Shown piece by piece: positions 15,540 to 24,152 of a DNA stretch of 64,000 nucleotides. Source of the stretch: Anaerolineae bacterium (GTDB taxonomy: Bacteria; Chloroflexota; Anaerolineae; Aggregatilineales; UBA2796); NCBI GenBank assembly GCA_019637615.1, contig JAHBVJ010000021.1, forward strand, positions 92,732 through 156,731, in the 5' to 3' direction. A program made the position numbers and the translations under genes. Within the stretch, counting starts at the first letter, position 1; every line of letters begins with the position of its first letter. A model generated the notes under the pieces. The model saw only the letters and a list, made by a program, of their open reading frames with translations. It did not search any database and had not been told where the DNA came from.

Positions 15540-17180
15540 TTGTATATTAACGATCTTAGTTATGACCCGCGTGATCCACTCTTTGAAGTACCCGGAATGC
15601 CCACTGTACGATGGGGCATTCAGGTGTTCACCACGCGGAATATGTATGGCCTCGATCCCGCCCGCACGCAGATCACCCAAGAGGGATCACAGACGCGGTT
15701 GGTGTGCGACCAGTTGAGTTGGGGCGGCCAGCAGCAGCGCTCGGCGGGACGCGTCGAGGCTACCCTGACGCGTGTGGGCAATGTGCTCACGTTCCGCGTT
15801 CAGGCACAGCACGCCGAACCCCTCAAGGTCGTCAAACTGCTGGTATGGGGCTTGCCGGAAGCCGCCCTTGAGCAGGGTTGGTGGCAAGCGATCACCGCTG
15901 CCGACGATGCTTATCAGGTGACGACTACGCGCCCGCTGTGGTGGAATTATCCGTGGCGCGAATGGCTGACGCCATGGGCGTGCGCGGGGCAGGCGGAGGG
16001 CAAGCCGCTGGTGTGCGTCAGCGTGCGCGATCCCGAAGTGCGGGCGAAACGGCTGTATGTTCACCGTCCGCCGTATGCAGACAGCCAATCTGTTGTTGAA
16101 GTTTGCTTCGAAGAAGACGCGATGCGCTGGGGATCGCAGATCGCGACGCCGGACATCCGCGTGCATATCTGTGCGAACAAAGCCGAGATGCAAGCCGATT
16201 TCGATGAGCATCTCCGTTTCGTGCAGCAGTGCTTTGGCTTGCAAGCATGGGAAACGCGCAAAGATGTGCCCGCGTGGATGCGCGATGTGCGCTTGGTGCT
16301 TAACCTGCACGGGCAGCACTGGACGGGCTACGTGTTCAACACGTTTGACCGCATGGCGGAGACACTGCGCTTCGTGACGCAGCACATCCCCGGTAAGCAC
16401 CTGCTGGCCTACATCCCCGGTTGGGAAGGCCGCTACTACTACGCGTATCCCAATTACCGTCCCGGTGAAGCGTTGGGCGGCGAGGCGGGCTTCCGGCGGC
16501 TGGTGGCGACGGCTAACGAACTCGGCGTACACCTGATGCCGATGTTCGGGATGCACGGCACGAACCTTCAGGTTTATCCCGATTGGGAGCGATCCGTCTT
16601 CCGCAGCCGCACCAACTCCTACGTGGTGGGCGTCAACTGCCCCGATTGGGACACTGACCGCACGGGCGAGGATGATCAGGTCTTCTTGAACCCCGGCGAA
16701 CCCGTTTTCCGTCAACATTTGCTGGAACAAGTCAGCGCCGTGATCCGCGATTTCGGCGTGTCGGGCGTGTTCCTCGATACGTCGGCGTGCTGGTTCAACG
16801 ATCCCCGCCACAACCTGATCGAAGGCTACCGCTTGTTGATCGGAGAACTGAATAAACGTCACCCCGATGTGCTGGTGGCGGGCGAAGGCTGGTTCGACGC
16901 TCTGCTCGGCTTGATGCCCGTCAACCAGACGTGGCTCGGCATCAGCCGCCCCTATCGTCAACCGCGTTTGCTGACCGATTTCGCCCGCGTGATCGGGCAT
17001 CTAGCCGAGGGCGCGCCGGGGCCAGTCAGTACGGGCGTGCATGAGCGCGGGTTCACTTACAAGGTGGAAGACACGGTGATGCCGGGGCATATCCGCTCAC
17101 TGGGCATCGTGGACGACACGCTCGACCACTATCGCGACGACGTCATCGCGGTATGCCGAGCCGCTGCCGGACAATCCTAA
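15540..17180 (+). CDS. Unassigned glycoside-hydrolase-like protein (predicted TIM barrel)
   Basis: The 546-residue protein lacks a signal peptide and is probably cytoplasmic. The start is TTG 15540, with AAGGGAG nine bases upstream; no ATG lies nearby. The first 200 residues look like an all-beta domain. The rest has strand-helix repeats with acidic residues at strand ends, as in clan-A or clan-D hydrolases: LMPMFGMHGTN, SGVFLDTSACWFND and DVLVAGEGWFD, where D in FLDTS and E in AGEGW are candidate catalytic residues. I cannot assign a CAZy family. Its place between the LacI gene and the importer, in an operon ending with GH127, argues that it acts on the same imported oligosaccharide. Confidence 0.75.
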   Translation: MYINDLSYDPRDPLFEVPGMPTVRWGIQVFTTRNMYGLDPARTQITQEGSQTRLVCDQLSWGGQQQRSAGRVEATLTRVGNVLTFRVQAQHAEPLKVVKLLVWGLPEAALEQGWWQAITAADDAYQVTTTRPLWWNYPWREWLTPWACAGQAEGKPLVCVSVRDPEVRAKRLYVHRPPYADSQSVVEVCFEEDAMRWGSQIATPDIRVHICANKAEMQADFDEHLRFVQQCFGLQAWETRKDVPAWMRDVRLVLNLHGQHWTGYVFNTFDRMAETLRFVTQHIPGKHLLAYIPGWEGRYYYAYPNYRPGEALGGEAGFRRLVATANELGVHLMPMFGMHGTNLQVYPDWERSVFRSRTNSYVVGVNCPDWDTDRTGEDDQVFLNPGEPVFRQHLLEQVSAVIRDFGVSGVFLDTSACWFNDPRHNLIEGYRLLIGELNKRHPDVLVAGEGWFDALLGLMPVNQTWLGISRPYRQPRLLTDFARVIGHLAEGAPGPVSTGVHERGFTYKVEDTVMPGHIRSLGIVDDTLDHYRDDVIAVCRAAAGQS

Positions 17181-17248
17181 CAGTACGCGGAGGAATCAAC
17201 CGCCGCCGCTGTAAAAATAGACCGTTTTCGATTATAAGGAGAGTTTCA

Positions 17249-18508
17249 ATGCACCGTTCAGTCAAGCTAATTACCTTATGCATCGTCTTGGCGTTGGGGC
17301 TGGCTGGTCTGGGTACCAGAGCCGCCGCTCAAGACGCGGTCACCATCCAGTTCTGGACGCGTGATAGCAACCGTGCCGCCGTGGAAACGCTGGTCAAGGC
17401 ATACAACGCCCTTGGCAAGAATCAGATCGAAGTCACCGTGATCCCCGCCGCCGACTACATCACCAAAGTAGGCACGGCGGCGGCTGGTGGCGCAGCCCCT
17501 GACCTGCTCGCGGTTGACCTGATCTATGTGCCCGCCTTTGCCGCCAACGGACAACTGGCTGACATCACCGATCTGGCGAAAGCGCTGCCGTATTTCGACA
17601 AGCTGAGTCCGTCGCACGTCCGCCTTGCCACCTATCAGGACAAGATTTACGGTCTGCCGTTCAACGCGGAAGGCTCGATCCTCCTGTACAACAAGACGCT
17701 GTTCAAGGCCGCTGGACTCGACCCTGAGAAGCCGCCTACCAACTGGGCGGAAATCTACGACGCCGCCAAGAAGATCACGGCGCTCGGTGACGAGAATTAC
17801 GGTTTCTGGTTCTCCGGTTCGTGCGCGGGCTGCAACGCCTTCACCTTCCTGCCGCTGATCTGGGCGAGCGGTGGTGATGTGTTGAGCGCCGACGGCACGC
17901 AGCCGACGCTGACTGACCCCGCTGTGAAATCCGCGCTTGAGTTCTACAAGAAGCTGTGGGACGAAAAACTGGTTCCCGAAGGCTCCAAGGTGGACACCGG
18001 CACGGACTTCCTCGGCGCGTTCCTGACTGGCAAAATCGGTATGGCGGGTTCCGGCGCGTTCTCGATCAGCGTGCTGAAGAACGAGCACCCTGACATCGAC
18101 TTCGGCCTGACCTTCCTCCCCGGCGAAAATGGCGGCAAGTCATCGTTCGCAGGTGGCGACTCGATTGCCATCCCGTCCGGTTCGCAGCACCCGAAGGAAG
18201 CCTTTGACTTCATCGCGTGGATGTCCTCGGATGAAGTGCAGCTTGAGCAGTACGCCAAGCTGGCGCAGCTCCCCGTGCGCATCGACCTGACCAGCAACAA
18301 GTACTTCGACGCCGATCCGCGCCTTTCGACCAACGCCGAAGCGATGGCGATTGGCAAGACGCCGTACAGCCTCGTTTACAACGAACTGTTCAATGATGCC
18401 AATGGCCCGTGGTTAGCCATGATCCAGAAGGCAGTCTATGACGGTGATGTGGACGGCGCGATTGCCGAGGCTCAAGATCGCTTCACGCAGATTATGGCCC
18501 CGAAGTAA
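17249..18508 (+). CDS. Sugar ABC transporter substrate-binding protein
   Basis: An extracellular sugar-binding protein of the MalE-like family, 419 residues. The ATG at 17249 is preceded by AAGGAGAG and starts a clear signal peptide (LITLCIVLALGLAGLGTRAAA). An upstream in-frame start exists but overlaps the preceding gene and lacks signal character. The mature chain shows VTIQFWTRDSN, AAPDLLAVDLIYVPAFAANG, LPFNAEGSILLYNKTLF and KEAFDFIAWMSSDE, all family-typical. No lipobox cysteine is evident, so anchoring is uncertain. The following hairpin (18542-18575) probably protects this transcript and raises its level over the permeases. Confidence 0.93.
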   Translation: MHRSVKLITLCIVLALGLAGLGTRAAAQDAVTIQFWTRDSNRAAVETLVKAYNALGKNQIEVTVIPAADYITKVGTAAAGGAAPDLLAVDLIYVPAFAANGQLADITDLAKALPYFDKLSPSHVRLATYQDKIYGLPFNAEGSILLYNKTLFKAAGLDPEKPPTNWAEIYDAAKKITALGDENYGFWFSGSCAGCNAFTFLPLIWASGGDVLSADGTQPTLTDPAVKSALEFYKKLWDEKLVPEGSKVDTGTDFLGAFLTGKIGMAGSGAFSISVLKNEHPDIDFGLTFLPGENGGKSSFAGGDSIAIPSGSQHPKEAFDFIAWMSSDEVQLEQYAKLAQLPVRIDLTSNKYFDADPRLSTNAEAMAIGKTPYSLVYNELFNDANGPWLAMIQKAVYDGDVDGAIAEAQDRFTQIMAPK

Positions 18509-18541
18509 AAACTACCCGGTTCCTCTCTCCGAGTTAGACTA

Positions 18542-18575
18542 TCCCATATCCATCGGTTCTCTGGTGGATATGGGA
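18542..18575 (+). ncRNA. Intra-operon mRNA hairpin after the substrate-binding protein gene
   Basis: An 11-base-pair perfect stem (TCCCATATCCA / TGGATATGGGA) with a 12-base loop lies 33 bases after the binding-protein stop and 48 bases before the permease start. No T-run follows. Such hairpins in malE-malF-type operons block 3' exonucleases or cause partial termination, giving more binding protein than permease. It is part of the operon mRNA rather than a separate RNA. Confidence 0.6.
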
Positions 18576-18622
18576 CGATCTTCCCGCTGCCAGAGTGACC
18601 GCTAGAGGCACGGAGACGTTTC

Positions 18623-19546
18623 ATGCAAAAGGCCGAAATAATGACCACAGTCAACCGCGCACGTTCACGCGGCTTCTTCGCCAACCGTCAAAATGTCGGA
18701 CTGCTGTTTGCGCTGCCGGCGGTGCTTTTCTCCGTCGTCTTTTTTGTGATCCCGCTGATCATGACAGTGTTTATGTCGCTGCACGACTGGCCTCTGCTCG
18801 GTGAGCACCGCTTCATCGGGTTGGACAACTACGTGAAGCTGGCTTCCGATGGGCAGTTCTGGAGCAGCCTGTGGTTCACCACGCGCTACACGCTGGTCAT
18901 CACGCCGATCATTTTCATCCTCGCGTTCATTCTGGCGACGCTGGTGAATTTGCCCTTGCGCTTCATCGGTTTTTTCCGCACGGCCTTCTTCATTCCGGTG
19001 GTGATCGGGCTAGGCACATCGAGCCTGTTGTGGGTGTGGATGCTGAACGACCGCGTGGGGCCGATTGATGGCATTTTGTTGAACCTCAAGCTGATCCCGA
19101 AATCCATTGTCTGGCTCGGTGAAGCCAATTCCGCCATGACGTGGATCATCATTTCGGTGGTGTGGAAGACGGTGGGGTTCACGATGGTGCTGCTGCTGAC
19201 GGGGATGCAAGCGATTCCTGAAGAATTGTATCAGCAGGCGATGGTCGATGGCGCGGGACTGTGGGAAAAATTCCGCTTCATCACGCTGCCGCTGCTGCGC
19301 CGCACGGTCGCACTGGCGATGGTGCTGTCCGTCATCGGCTCGTACCTCGGCTTCGACCAATTTTACATCATGACGCGCGGTGGGCCGCAGAATACTACGA
19401 TTTCCGTGGTGTACTGGATTTTCAATAATTCGTTCACATATTTCCGGCTTGGCTACGGCGCGGCACTATCGATTGTTTTACTCGTGATTCTGGTTATTTT
19501 AAGCGTGATTCAGCTTCGACTGCTGCGCGACGAAACCCAATATTAG
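18623..19546 (+). CDS. Sugar ABC transporter permease (MalF-like)
   Basis: One of the two membrane subunits of the importer, 307 residues with six hydrophobic segments. The EAA loop that docks the ATPase reads YQQAMVDGAGLWEKFRFITL (about 206-225), a recognisable variant of EAA-x3-G-x9-I-x-LP. The ATG at 18623 has GGAGA six bases upstream. The gene follows the binding protein after a hairpin, and the second permease begins 41 bases downstream. No ATPase gene is in the operon, so a shared MsmX/UgpC-like ATPase encoded elsewhere is likely. Confidence 0.94.
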   Translation: MQKAEIMTTVNRARSRGFFANRQNVGLLFALPAVLFSVVFFVIPLIMTVFMSLHDWPLLGEHRFIGLDNYVKLASDGQFWSSLWFTTRYTLVITPIIFILAFILATLVNLPLRFIGFFRTAFFIPVVIGLGTSSLLWVWMLNDRVGPIDGILLNLKLIPKSIVWLGEANSAMTWIIISVVWKTVGFTMVLLLTGMQAIPEELYQQAMVDGAGLWEKFRFITLPLLRRTVALAMVLSVIGSYLGFDQFYIMTRGGPQNTTISVVYWIFNNSFTYFRLGYGAALSIVLLVILVILSVIQLRLLRDETQY

Positions 19547-19587
19547 CCCGTTGACGAAAAGATGCAGATTAGAAAAGAGAGCGTAGC

Positions 19588-20487
19588 ATGAGCACCAGTT
19601 TGACGACCGATCAGAGTTCCTTAGCTGCCCAGTTACGAGCGCAGCGACAGACCCGACGGCGGATTGGCACTACCGTGATTTACCTTGTGTTGATCCTGCT
19701 GGCGATCCTATTTTTGTTCCCCGTCTTCTGGTCGCTGATCACATCGTTCAAAATCCCTTCCGAAGCCGCCGCCACACCTGCCAGCGGATGGCCTAGCCGC
19801 TTTGTGCTGGACAATTACGTCAAGCTGAATCAACTCGGTCTCGGTGTGTGGACGTACGTTAGCAACAGCTTGATTGTGGCGATCATCACGGTGATTGGCT
19901 CGATCACACTCAGTACGCTCGGCGGCTATGGGTTTTCGCGCTTCAACTTCCGCTACAAGAACATCTTGTTCGTGATGATCCTGATGACGCTGATGATCCC
20001 GTTCCAGTCGATCTTGACGCCGCTGTTCCTGATTCTGGGGACGCTGCGGCTGCAAAATACGCTGATCGGGCTGGCGCTGGTGTACATCACGTTTCAACTG
20101 CCGTTCGGCATCTTCGTGATGCGCAACACGTTCGACACGGTGCCCAAGGAACTCGAAGAAGCCGCGCTGCTGGACGGCTGCAACTCGATCTCGATGTTGT
20201 ACCGCGTCATGCTGGTGATCGTGCGTCCGGGCATCATCACGGTGGGAATTTACGCGTTCATCAACTCGTGGAACGAATTCCTCGCCGCCCTGATTTTCAT
20301 GAATAAAGAGTCGATGTTCACTTTCCCCATCATGCTCACCAGCGTGCGGACTGGCTTGTATGGCACGGTGGATTGGGGCGCGCTGCAATCCGGCGTGGTC
20401 GTTTCGATCCTGCCGTGCGTCGTGATTTTCCTGCTGCTGCAACGTTATTACATGCAAGGTCTAACGGGCGGCGCTGTCAAAGGCTAA
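19588..20487 (+). CDS. Carbohydrate ABC transporter permease (MalG-like)
   Basis: The second membrane subunit of the importer, 299 residues. The cytoplasmic N-terminus is rich in Gln and Arg, six hydrophobic segments follow, and the EAA loop is EEAALLDGCNSISMLYRVML (about 190-209). AAAAGAGAG precedes the ATG. It lies between the MalF-like permease and the GH127 gene, which starts 22 bases after its stop. Confidence 0.94.
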   Translation: MSTSLTTDQSSLAAQLRAQRQTRRRIGTTVIYLVLILLAILFLFPVFWSLITSFKIPSEAAATPASGWPSRFVLDNYVKLNQLGLGVWTYVSNSLIVAIITVIGSITLSTLGGYGFSRFNFRYKNILFVMILMTLMIPFQSILTPLFLILGTLRLQNTLIGLALVYITFQLPFGIFVMRNTFDTVPKELEEAALLDGCNSISMLYRVMLVIVRPGIITVGIYAFINSWNEFLAALIFMNKESMFTFPIMLTSVRTGLYGTVDWGALQSGVVVSILPCVVIFLLLQRYYMQGLTGGAVKG

Positions 20488-20509
20488 CCGTCTGCGAGGA
20501 GATTTTCTC

Positions 20510-22429
20510 ATGACAACCACCCCCTCTACGCCACCCGTCGCGGTGATCGTGGATACCACGCGCAGTACTCATGCGCAGCTGCGTCCGGTGCCCATCAATG
20601 CCGTCACGCTGGAAGACACGTTCTGGCGTCCGCGCCGTGAGCAGAACCGCAAGGTCGTGATCCCCGGTCAGTACAAATTGTGCGAGGATACCGGGCGCAT
20701 CGATAATTTGCGCATCGCGGCGGGGCTGAAGCAAGGCGATTTCGAAGGCTTCTTCTTCAACGACTCCGATGTCTACAAGCTGTTGGAGGCGGCGGCATGG
20801 CAGCTCGCGGGCGTTCACGATCCCGAACTGGAGCGCATGATCGACAGCGTAACGGAGATCATGGCGGCGGCACAGCAGTCCGACGGCTATCTGAACAGCT
20901 ACTTCATGGGCGAACGTGCCAAAGACCGCTTCGCCAACTTCGATTTGCACGAAATGTACTGCGCGGGGCACCTGTTCCAAGCCGCCGTCGCTTATTACCG
21001 CACGACGGGCAAAACTAACTTGCTCGATGTGGCGGTCAAGCTGGCGGATCACCTGTGTGATTATTTTGGCGACGAAGCCAAGGGCAAACACTTCGGCACG
21101 GATGGGCACCCCGAAGTCGAAATGGCGCTGGTCGAACTGTACCGCGTGACGGGCGATAAGAAATATCTCGATCAGGCGCAGTATTTCGTGGATGTGCGCG
21201 GCAGTGGACGGCTCGGCAACCCGTTTGGCTTCCAGAAGCCCGTTTATCACCAAGATCATCTGCCATTTCGCCAGTTGACGCGCTTGGAGGGGCACGCCGT
21301 CCGCGCGGTGTATCTGAACTGCGGCGCGGCGGACATCGAGACGGAAACGCACGAGCCAGCCCTGCACACGGCGCTAGAAGAAATGTGGCAAAACATGACG
21401 CAGCGCCAGATGTACCTTCACGGCGGCCTCGGCCCGCGCTACGAAAATGAGGGCTTCGGGCGCGATTACGAGCTGCCCAACGCCCACGCGCACGCCGAAA
21501 CCTGCGCTTCGGTCGCCAACGTGATGTGGAACTGGCGAATGCTGCTCATGACAGCCGATGCACGTTTTACTGACCTGCTCGAACTGACGCTGTACAACAG
21601 TGTACTATCGGGCATCGCGCTGGATGGCATGACCTATTTCTATCAGAACCCGTTGAGCAGTGACGGCGATCATCACCGCCAGACGTGGTTCCGCGTGGCG
21701 TGCTGCCCATCCAATATCTCGCGCACCGTCGCTTCACTGCCGGGGTATGTGTACAGCGTGTCCGAGGGCGCGATCTGGACGCATCTGTACGTCGCCAATG
21801 CGGCCACCCTGACGCTGCCGGATGGGAAACGCGTGCGCGTGCAGCAGCAGACCGAGTATCCGTGGTCGGGCGACGTGCGCTTGCAGGTGCTGGACGCCTT
21901 CGACGGCGCGATTAATCTGCGCTTGCCGGGGTGGTGCGAACAGGGATGGACACTCAGCGTCAACGGGCAGGCGACCAAGCCGGAACTGACGGAGGGCGGT
22001 TATTTATCGCTCAAACGTGCATGGCAAGCAGGCGACGTGATCGCGCTGTCGCTGCCGATGCCTGTACAGCGGATCGAGTGCAATCCGATCGTGGCGGAGA
22101 ACGCCGGACGTGTCGCCCTGATGCGTGGGCCGCTGCTGTACTGCGTCGAGTCCGTTGATCATGACGGCGCGGATGTGCGTAACCTGTCGCTGGCGGATTC
22201 GGCGGAAATCAAGGCTGCCTACCACTCCGATTTGCTCGGCGGCGTGACGGTGCTGCAAGCGCCCGCCGTCATCCACACGGCGAATCAGGCGTGGGAACAT
22301 GGCCTGTATCGTTCCCGATCCAGCACGGTGGCTCTTGCGGAAAAGCCCATCACCATGACCGCGATCCCCTATTACGCGTGGGCGAACCGCGAACCGGGCA
22401 CCATGCAAGTTTGGCTGGATACGCACTAA
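20510..22429 (+). CDS. GH127 family protein, probable beta-L-arabinofuranosidase
   Basis: A retaining enzyme that releases L-arabinofuranose from short beta-arabinosides, 639 residues, no signal peptide and so cytoplasmic. The zinc and nucleophile residues known from HypBA1 can be matched: E330 and C332 in AETCAS, C398 and C399 in VACCPSN (C398 the likely cysteine nucleophile), and E321 in RDYELPN as the likely acid/base. An (alpha/alpha)6 barrel would span about 50-430, with C-terminal beta-sandwiches. It is the last gene of the LacI-regulated operon and gives the best clue to the transported sugar. Substrate assignment is by family knowledge only. Confidence 0.92.
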   Translation: MTTTPSTPPVAVIVDTTRSTHAQLRPVPINAVTLEDTFWRPRREQNRKVVIPGQYKLCEDTGRIDNLRIAAGLKQGDFEGFFFNDSDVYKLLEAAAWQLAGVHDPELERMIDSVTEIMAAAQQSDGYLNSYFMGERAKDRFANFDLHEMYCAGHLFQAAVAYYRTTGKTNLLDVAVKLADHLCDYFGDEAKGKHFGTDGHPEVEMALVELYRVTGDKKYLDQAQYFVDVRGSGRLGNPFGFQKPVYHQDHLPFRQLTRLEGHAVRAVYLNCGAADIETETHEPALHTALEEMWQNMTQRQMYLHGGLGPRYENEGFGRDYELPNAHAHAETCASVANVMWNWRMLLMTADARFTDLLELTLYNSVLSGIALDGMTYFYQNPLSSDGDHHRQTWFRVACCPSNISRTVASLPGYVYSVSEGAIWTHLYVANAATLTLPDGKRVRVQQQTEYPWSGDVRLQVLDAFDGAINLRLPGWCEQGWTLSVNGQATKPELTEGGYLSLKRAWQAGDVIALSLPMPVQRIECNPIVAENAGRVALMRGPLLYCVESVDHDGADVRNLSLADSAEIKAAYHSDLLGGVTVLQAPAVIHTANQAWEHGLYRSRSSTVALAEKPITMTAIPYYAWANREPGTMQVWLDTH

Positions 22430-22439
22430 GCAGCTAGGT

Positions 22440-22469
22440 GAGGGCGCTTCGATGTGAGGAAGCACCCTC
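22440..22469. terminator. Hairpin between the convergent GH127 and haem-protein genes
   Basis: GAGGGCGCTTC and GAAGCACCCTC pair with one mismatch around an eight-base loop. The intergenic space is only 58 bases and no T-run is seen on either side, so this is a candidate bidirectional terminator or 3' end stabiliser. Confidence 0.45.
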
Positions 22470-22487
22470 GCGAACGTGGCAACCTAC

Positions 22488-23948
22488 TTACTTGATCGAG
22501 TTTTGAAGCCCCTGAATAAGCTGCTGCTTTTCCGCGTCGGAGAGGCGCGCTTCAGGATGCATGATCAGGTAATCGGCGGGCGGCATTGACCCGTTCAGGA
22601 TGTTCATGCGGGCGTTGTTGGGGAACATCGACTTGATGAAAGCGGGCACACTGCTGGTATCCGAGATGTTAAATTGTGCGCGTCCATCCGCGATATGCAC
22701 CGCTTCTAACCACGAAGCGGGCGCAAGGTTGGAATACCAAGGCCATTTCGTCTCGTTGCTGTGGCAGTCGGCACAGGTGCGCTCCCAGAGCTGTTGTGTC
22801 TCCGGCGAATCCCACTGCACCTGCGTCACGACGGGCGGGTTACCCTTCTGGACGGGCACCAACTGCATCACCACGAACACGATCAAGCCCACCCCGACGA
22901 ACGAAGTCAACACGGGCACAGCCTCCTGCCGATAATTGACGACGGGCACAGCCTCGGCCTCGACCGTCGGGGCGCTGCTGCGTAGCGCGACGATCCCACC
23001 GCCAAGTGTAATCAGCATCAGACCCGCCAACGCTGCCGCCGCGACGCCCCACAGCGTAAACGAACCCCGAAAGGCCGTCATGTCGCCACCGGGGCCGCCT
23101 TCACCGGGTGGGCGACCGCCGCCGTTTTCGCCGCCGCGTTCCGGCCTGCCTGTTCCGCCATTGCCATTATTCCCCGTATTCCCTGCACCGTTGTTCGCGC
23201 CGCCTTGCGCCGGTGCCGTCACGGGCGGTGTACCTTCGCCAGCGGGGGCGGCAGACGTACCAGCGCTGCCCCCACCCTGAGCAGGCGCAACGGCTGTCGC
23301 GTTAGGTGCGCCCTGTGTGGTAGGCTGCGCGGTGACGCCCGCGCCGGGGCGGTTGCCTCCCGGTGGCTCCTCACCCGGACGCCCAAAAGCGAGGCTCGGC
23401 TCATTGGTTGCGACCATGATCACGCTGACGAGCAGCAAGCCCGCCGCGACGACGCCTAGCAGCGCCGTGATCCCGCCCGTGAGGCTGGATGCTCTCAAAG
23501 CCGAGGGCGGCAACGGCAGGCGCGCGCCCGCGATGCCCACCGCCAGCGTGGCGACCGCGACGCACACGATCACCCCCGCTGAGGCCAGCGTGAAGGTGAC
23601 AGTGCCGACTCTGAACAGCGTCCCTACTGTCCCGATGTTGAGCGCGAGGGCGAGCAAGCTAATCAACGTGACCACCAGCGTGAACAACGGGATCACGTTC
23701 AAGACATGCTGAAGGCGGTTGCCAGCACGGAAGGCGAACGACACCGCCATGATCCCCGCCGTCACGAATAACCCGACACCAGCCGCCAGCGCGGCATACT
23801 GCCCGAACTGCCGCGCCGTCATCAACCCCGACAGATTGCGGTACAGAAAATCCGCCGGAGCGCTCACCAATGCCGCCGTGAGAAAGGTCAACATAAACAG
23901 TCCACCCGCAACCACGGACACCACTAACCACAGTTGAGGTCGTTTCAT
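22488..23948 (-). CDS. Membrane protein with C-terminal haem-binding (CxxCH) domain
   Basis: The 486-residue product starts at ATG 23948 (MKRPQLW); the frame is open further upstream but that extension is low-complexity and overlaps the regulatory region. The N-terminal half has five or six hydrophobic helices. Residues about 215-310 form a Pro/Gly/Asn/Ala-rich linker, followed by two more helices. The C-terminal extracytoplasmic domain carries one c-type haem motif, CADCH at 392-396, then KWPWYSN, a conserved His in AVHIADGRAQFN, and NGSMPP near 453, the pattern of the Haem_bd family. It probably transfers electrons or senses redox state at the outer membrane face. It lies downstream of a two-component system on the same strand. 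Confidence 0.8.
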   Translation of the reverse strand: MKRPQLWLVVSVVAGGLFMLTFLTAALVSAPADFLYRNLSGLMTARQFGQYAALAAGVGLFVTAGIMAVSFAFRAGNRLQHVLNVIPLFTLVVTLISLLALALNIGTVGTLFRVGTVTFTLASAGVIVCVAVATLAVGIAGARLPLPPSALRASSLTGGITALLGVVAAGLLLVSVIMVATNEPSLAFGRPGEEPPGGNRPGAGVTAQPTTQGAPNATAVAPAQGGGSAGTSAAPAGEGTPPVTAPAQGGANNGAGNTGNNGNGGTGRPERGGENGGGRPPGEGGPGGDMTAFRGSFTLWGVAAAALAGLMLITLGGGIVALRSSAPTVEAEAVPVVNYRQEAVPVLTSFVGVGLIVFVVMQLVPVQKGNPPVVTQVQWDSPETQQLWERTCADCHSNETKWPWYSNLAPASWLEAVHIADGRAQFNISDTSSVPAFIKSMFPNNARMNILNGSMPPADYLIMHPEARLSDAEKQQLIQGLQNSIK

Positions 23949-24098
23949 ATCCTTTATCCCCTTGGAGAAAATGGGCGCTTGCCCAGAATTCGTGACCGTG
24001 TGGCAACGCAGTCGAGATATGCCGGTTCCCCATCCACAGGCAGCCTCATCTGCGCGTCCGCAGCCCCGTCGCGATGGTGGCAGTGTACACAAAACTTA

Positions 24099-24115
24099 TT
24101 TGCGAATTGTTTGCG
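24099..24115 (-). promoter_or_regulatory. Direct repeat CGCAAA-N5-CGCAAA upstream of the haem-protein gene
   Basis: On the minus strand two identical CGCAAA hexamers start 11 bases apart, as expected for an OmpR-type dimer site. They lie about 150 bases before the haem-protein start and 38 bases after the kinase gene, so the adjacent response regulator is the natural candidate to bind here. Confidence 0.45.
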
Positions 24116-24152
24116 TCTGATTGGAAAAATCTGAATGGCGATTCGAGGCCGA

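Noticed and set aside
15687..17000. A 437-codon open frame on the minus strand opposite the TIM-barrel-like gene
   Set aside because: No start with a ribosome site and no motifs; the plus-strand gene is in an operon with proper spacing.
23949..24092. An N-terminal extension of the haem-binding protein
   Set aside because: The extra 48 residues are Cys/Arg/Gly-rich and lack similarity to a signal peptide, while ATG 23948 starts a clear hydrophobic segment.
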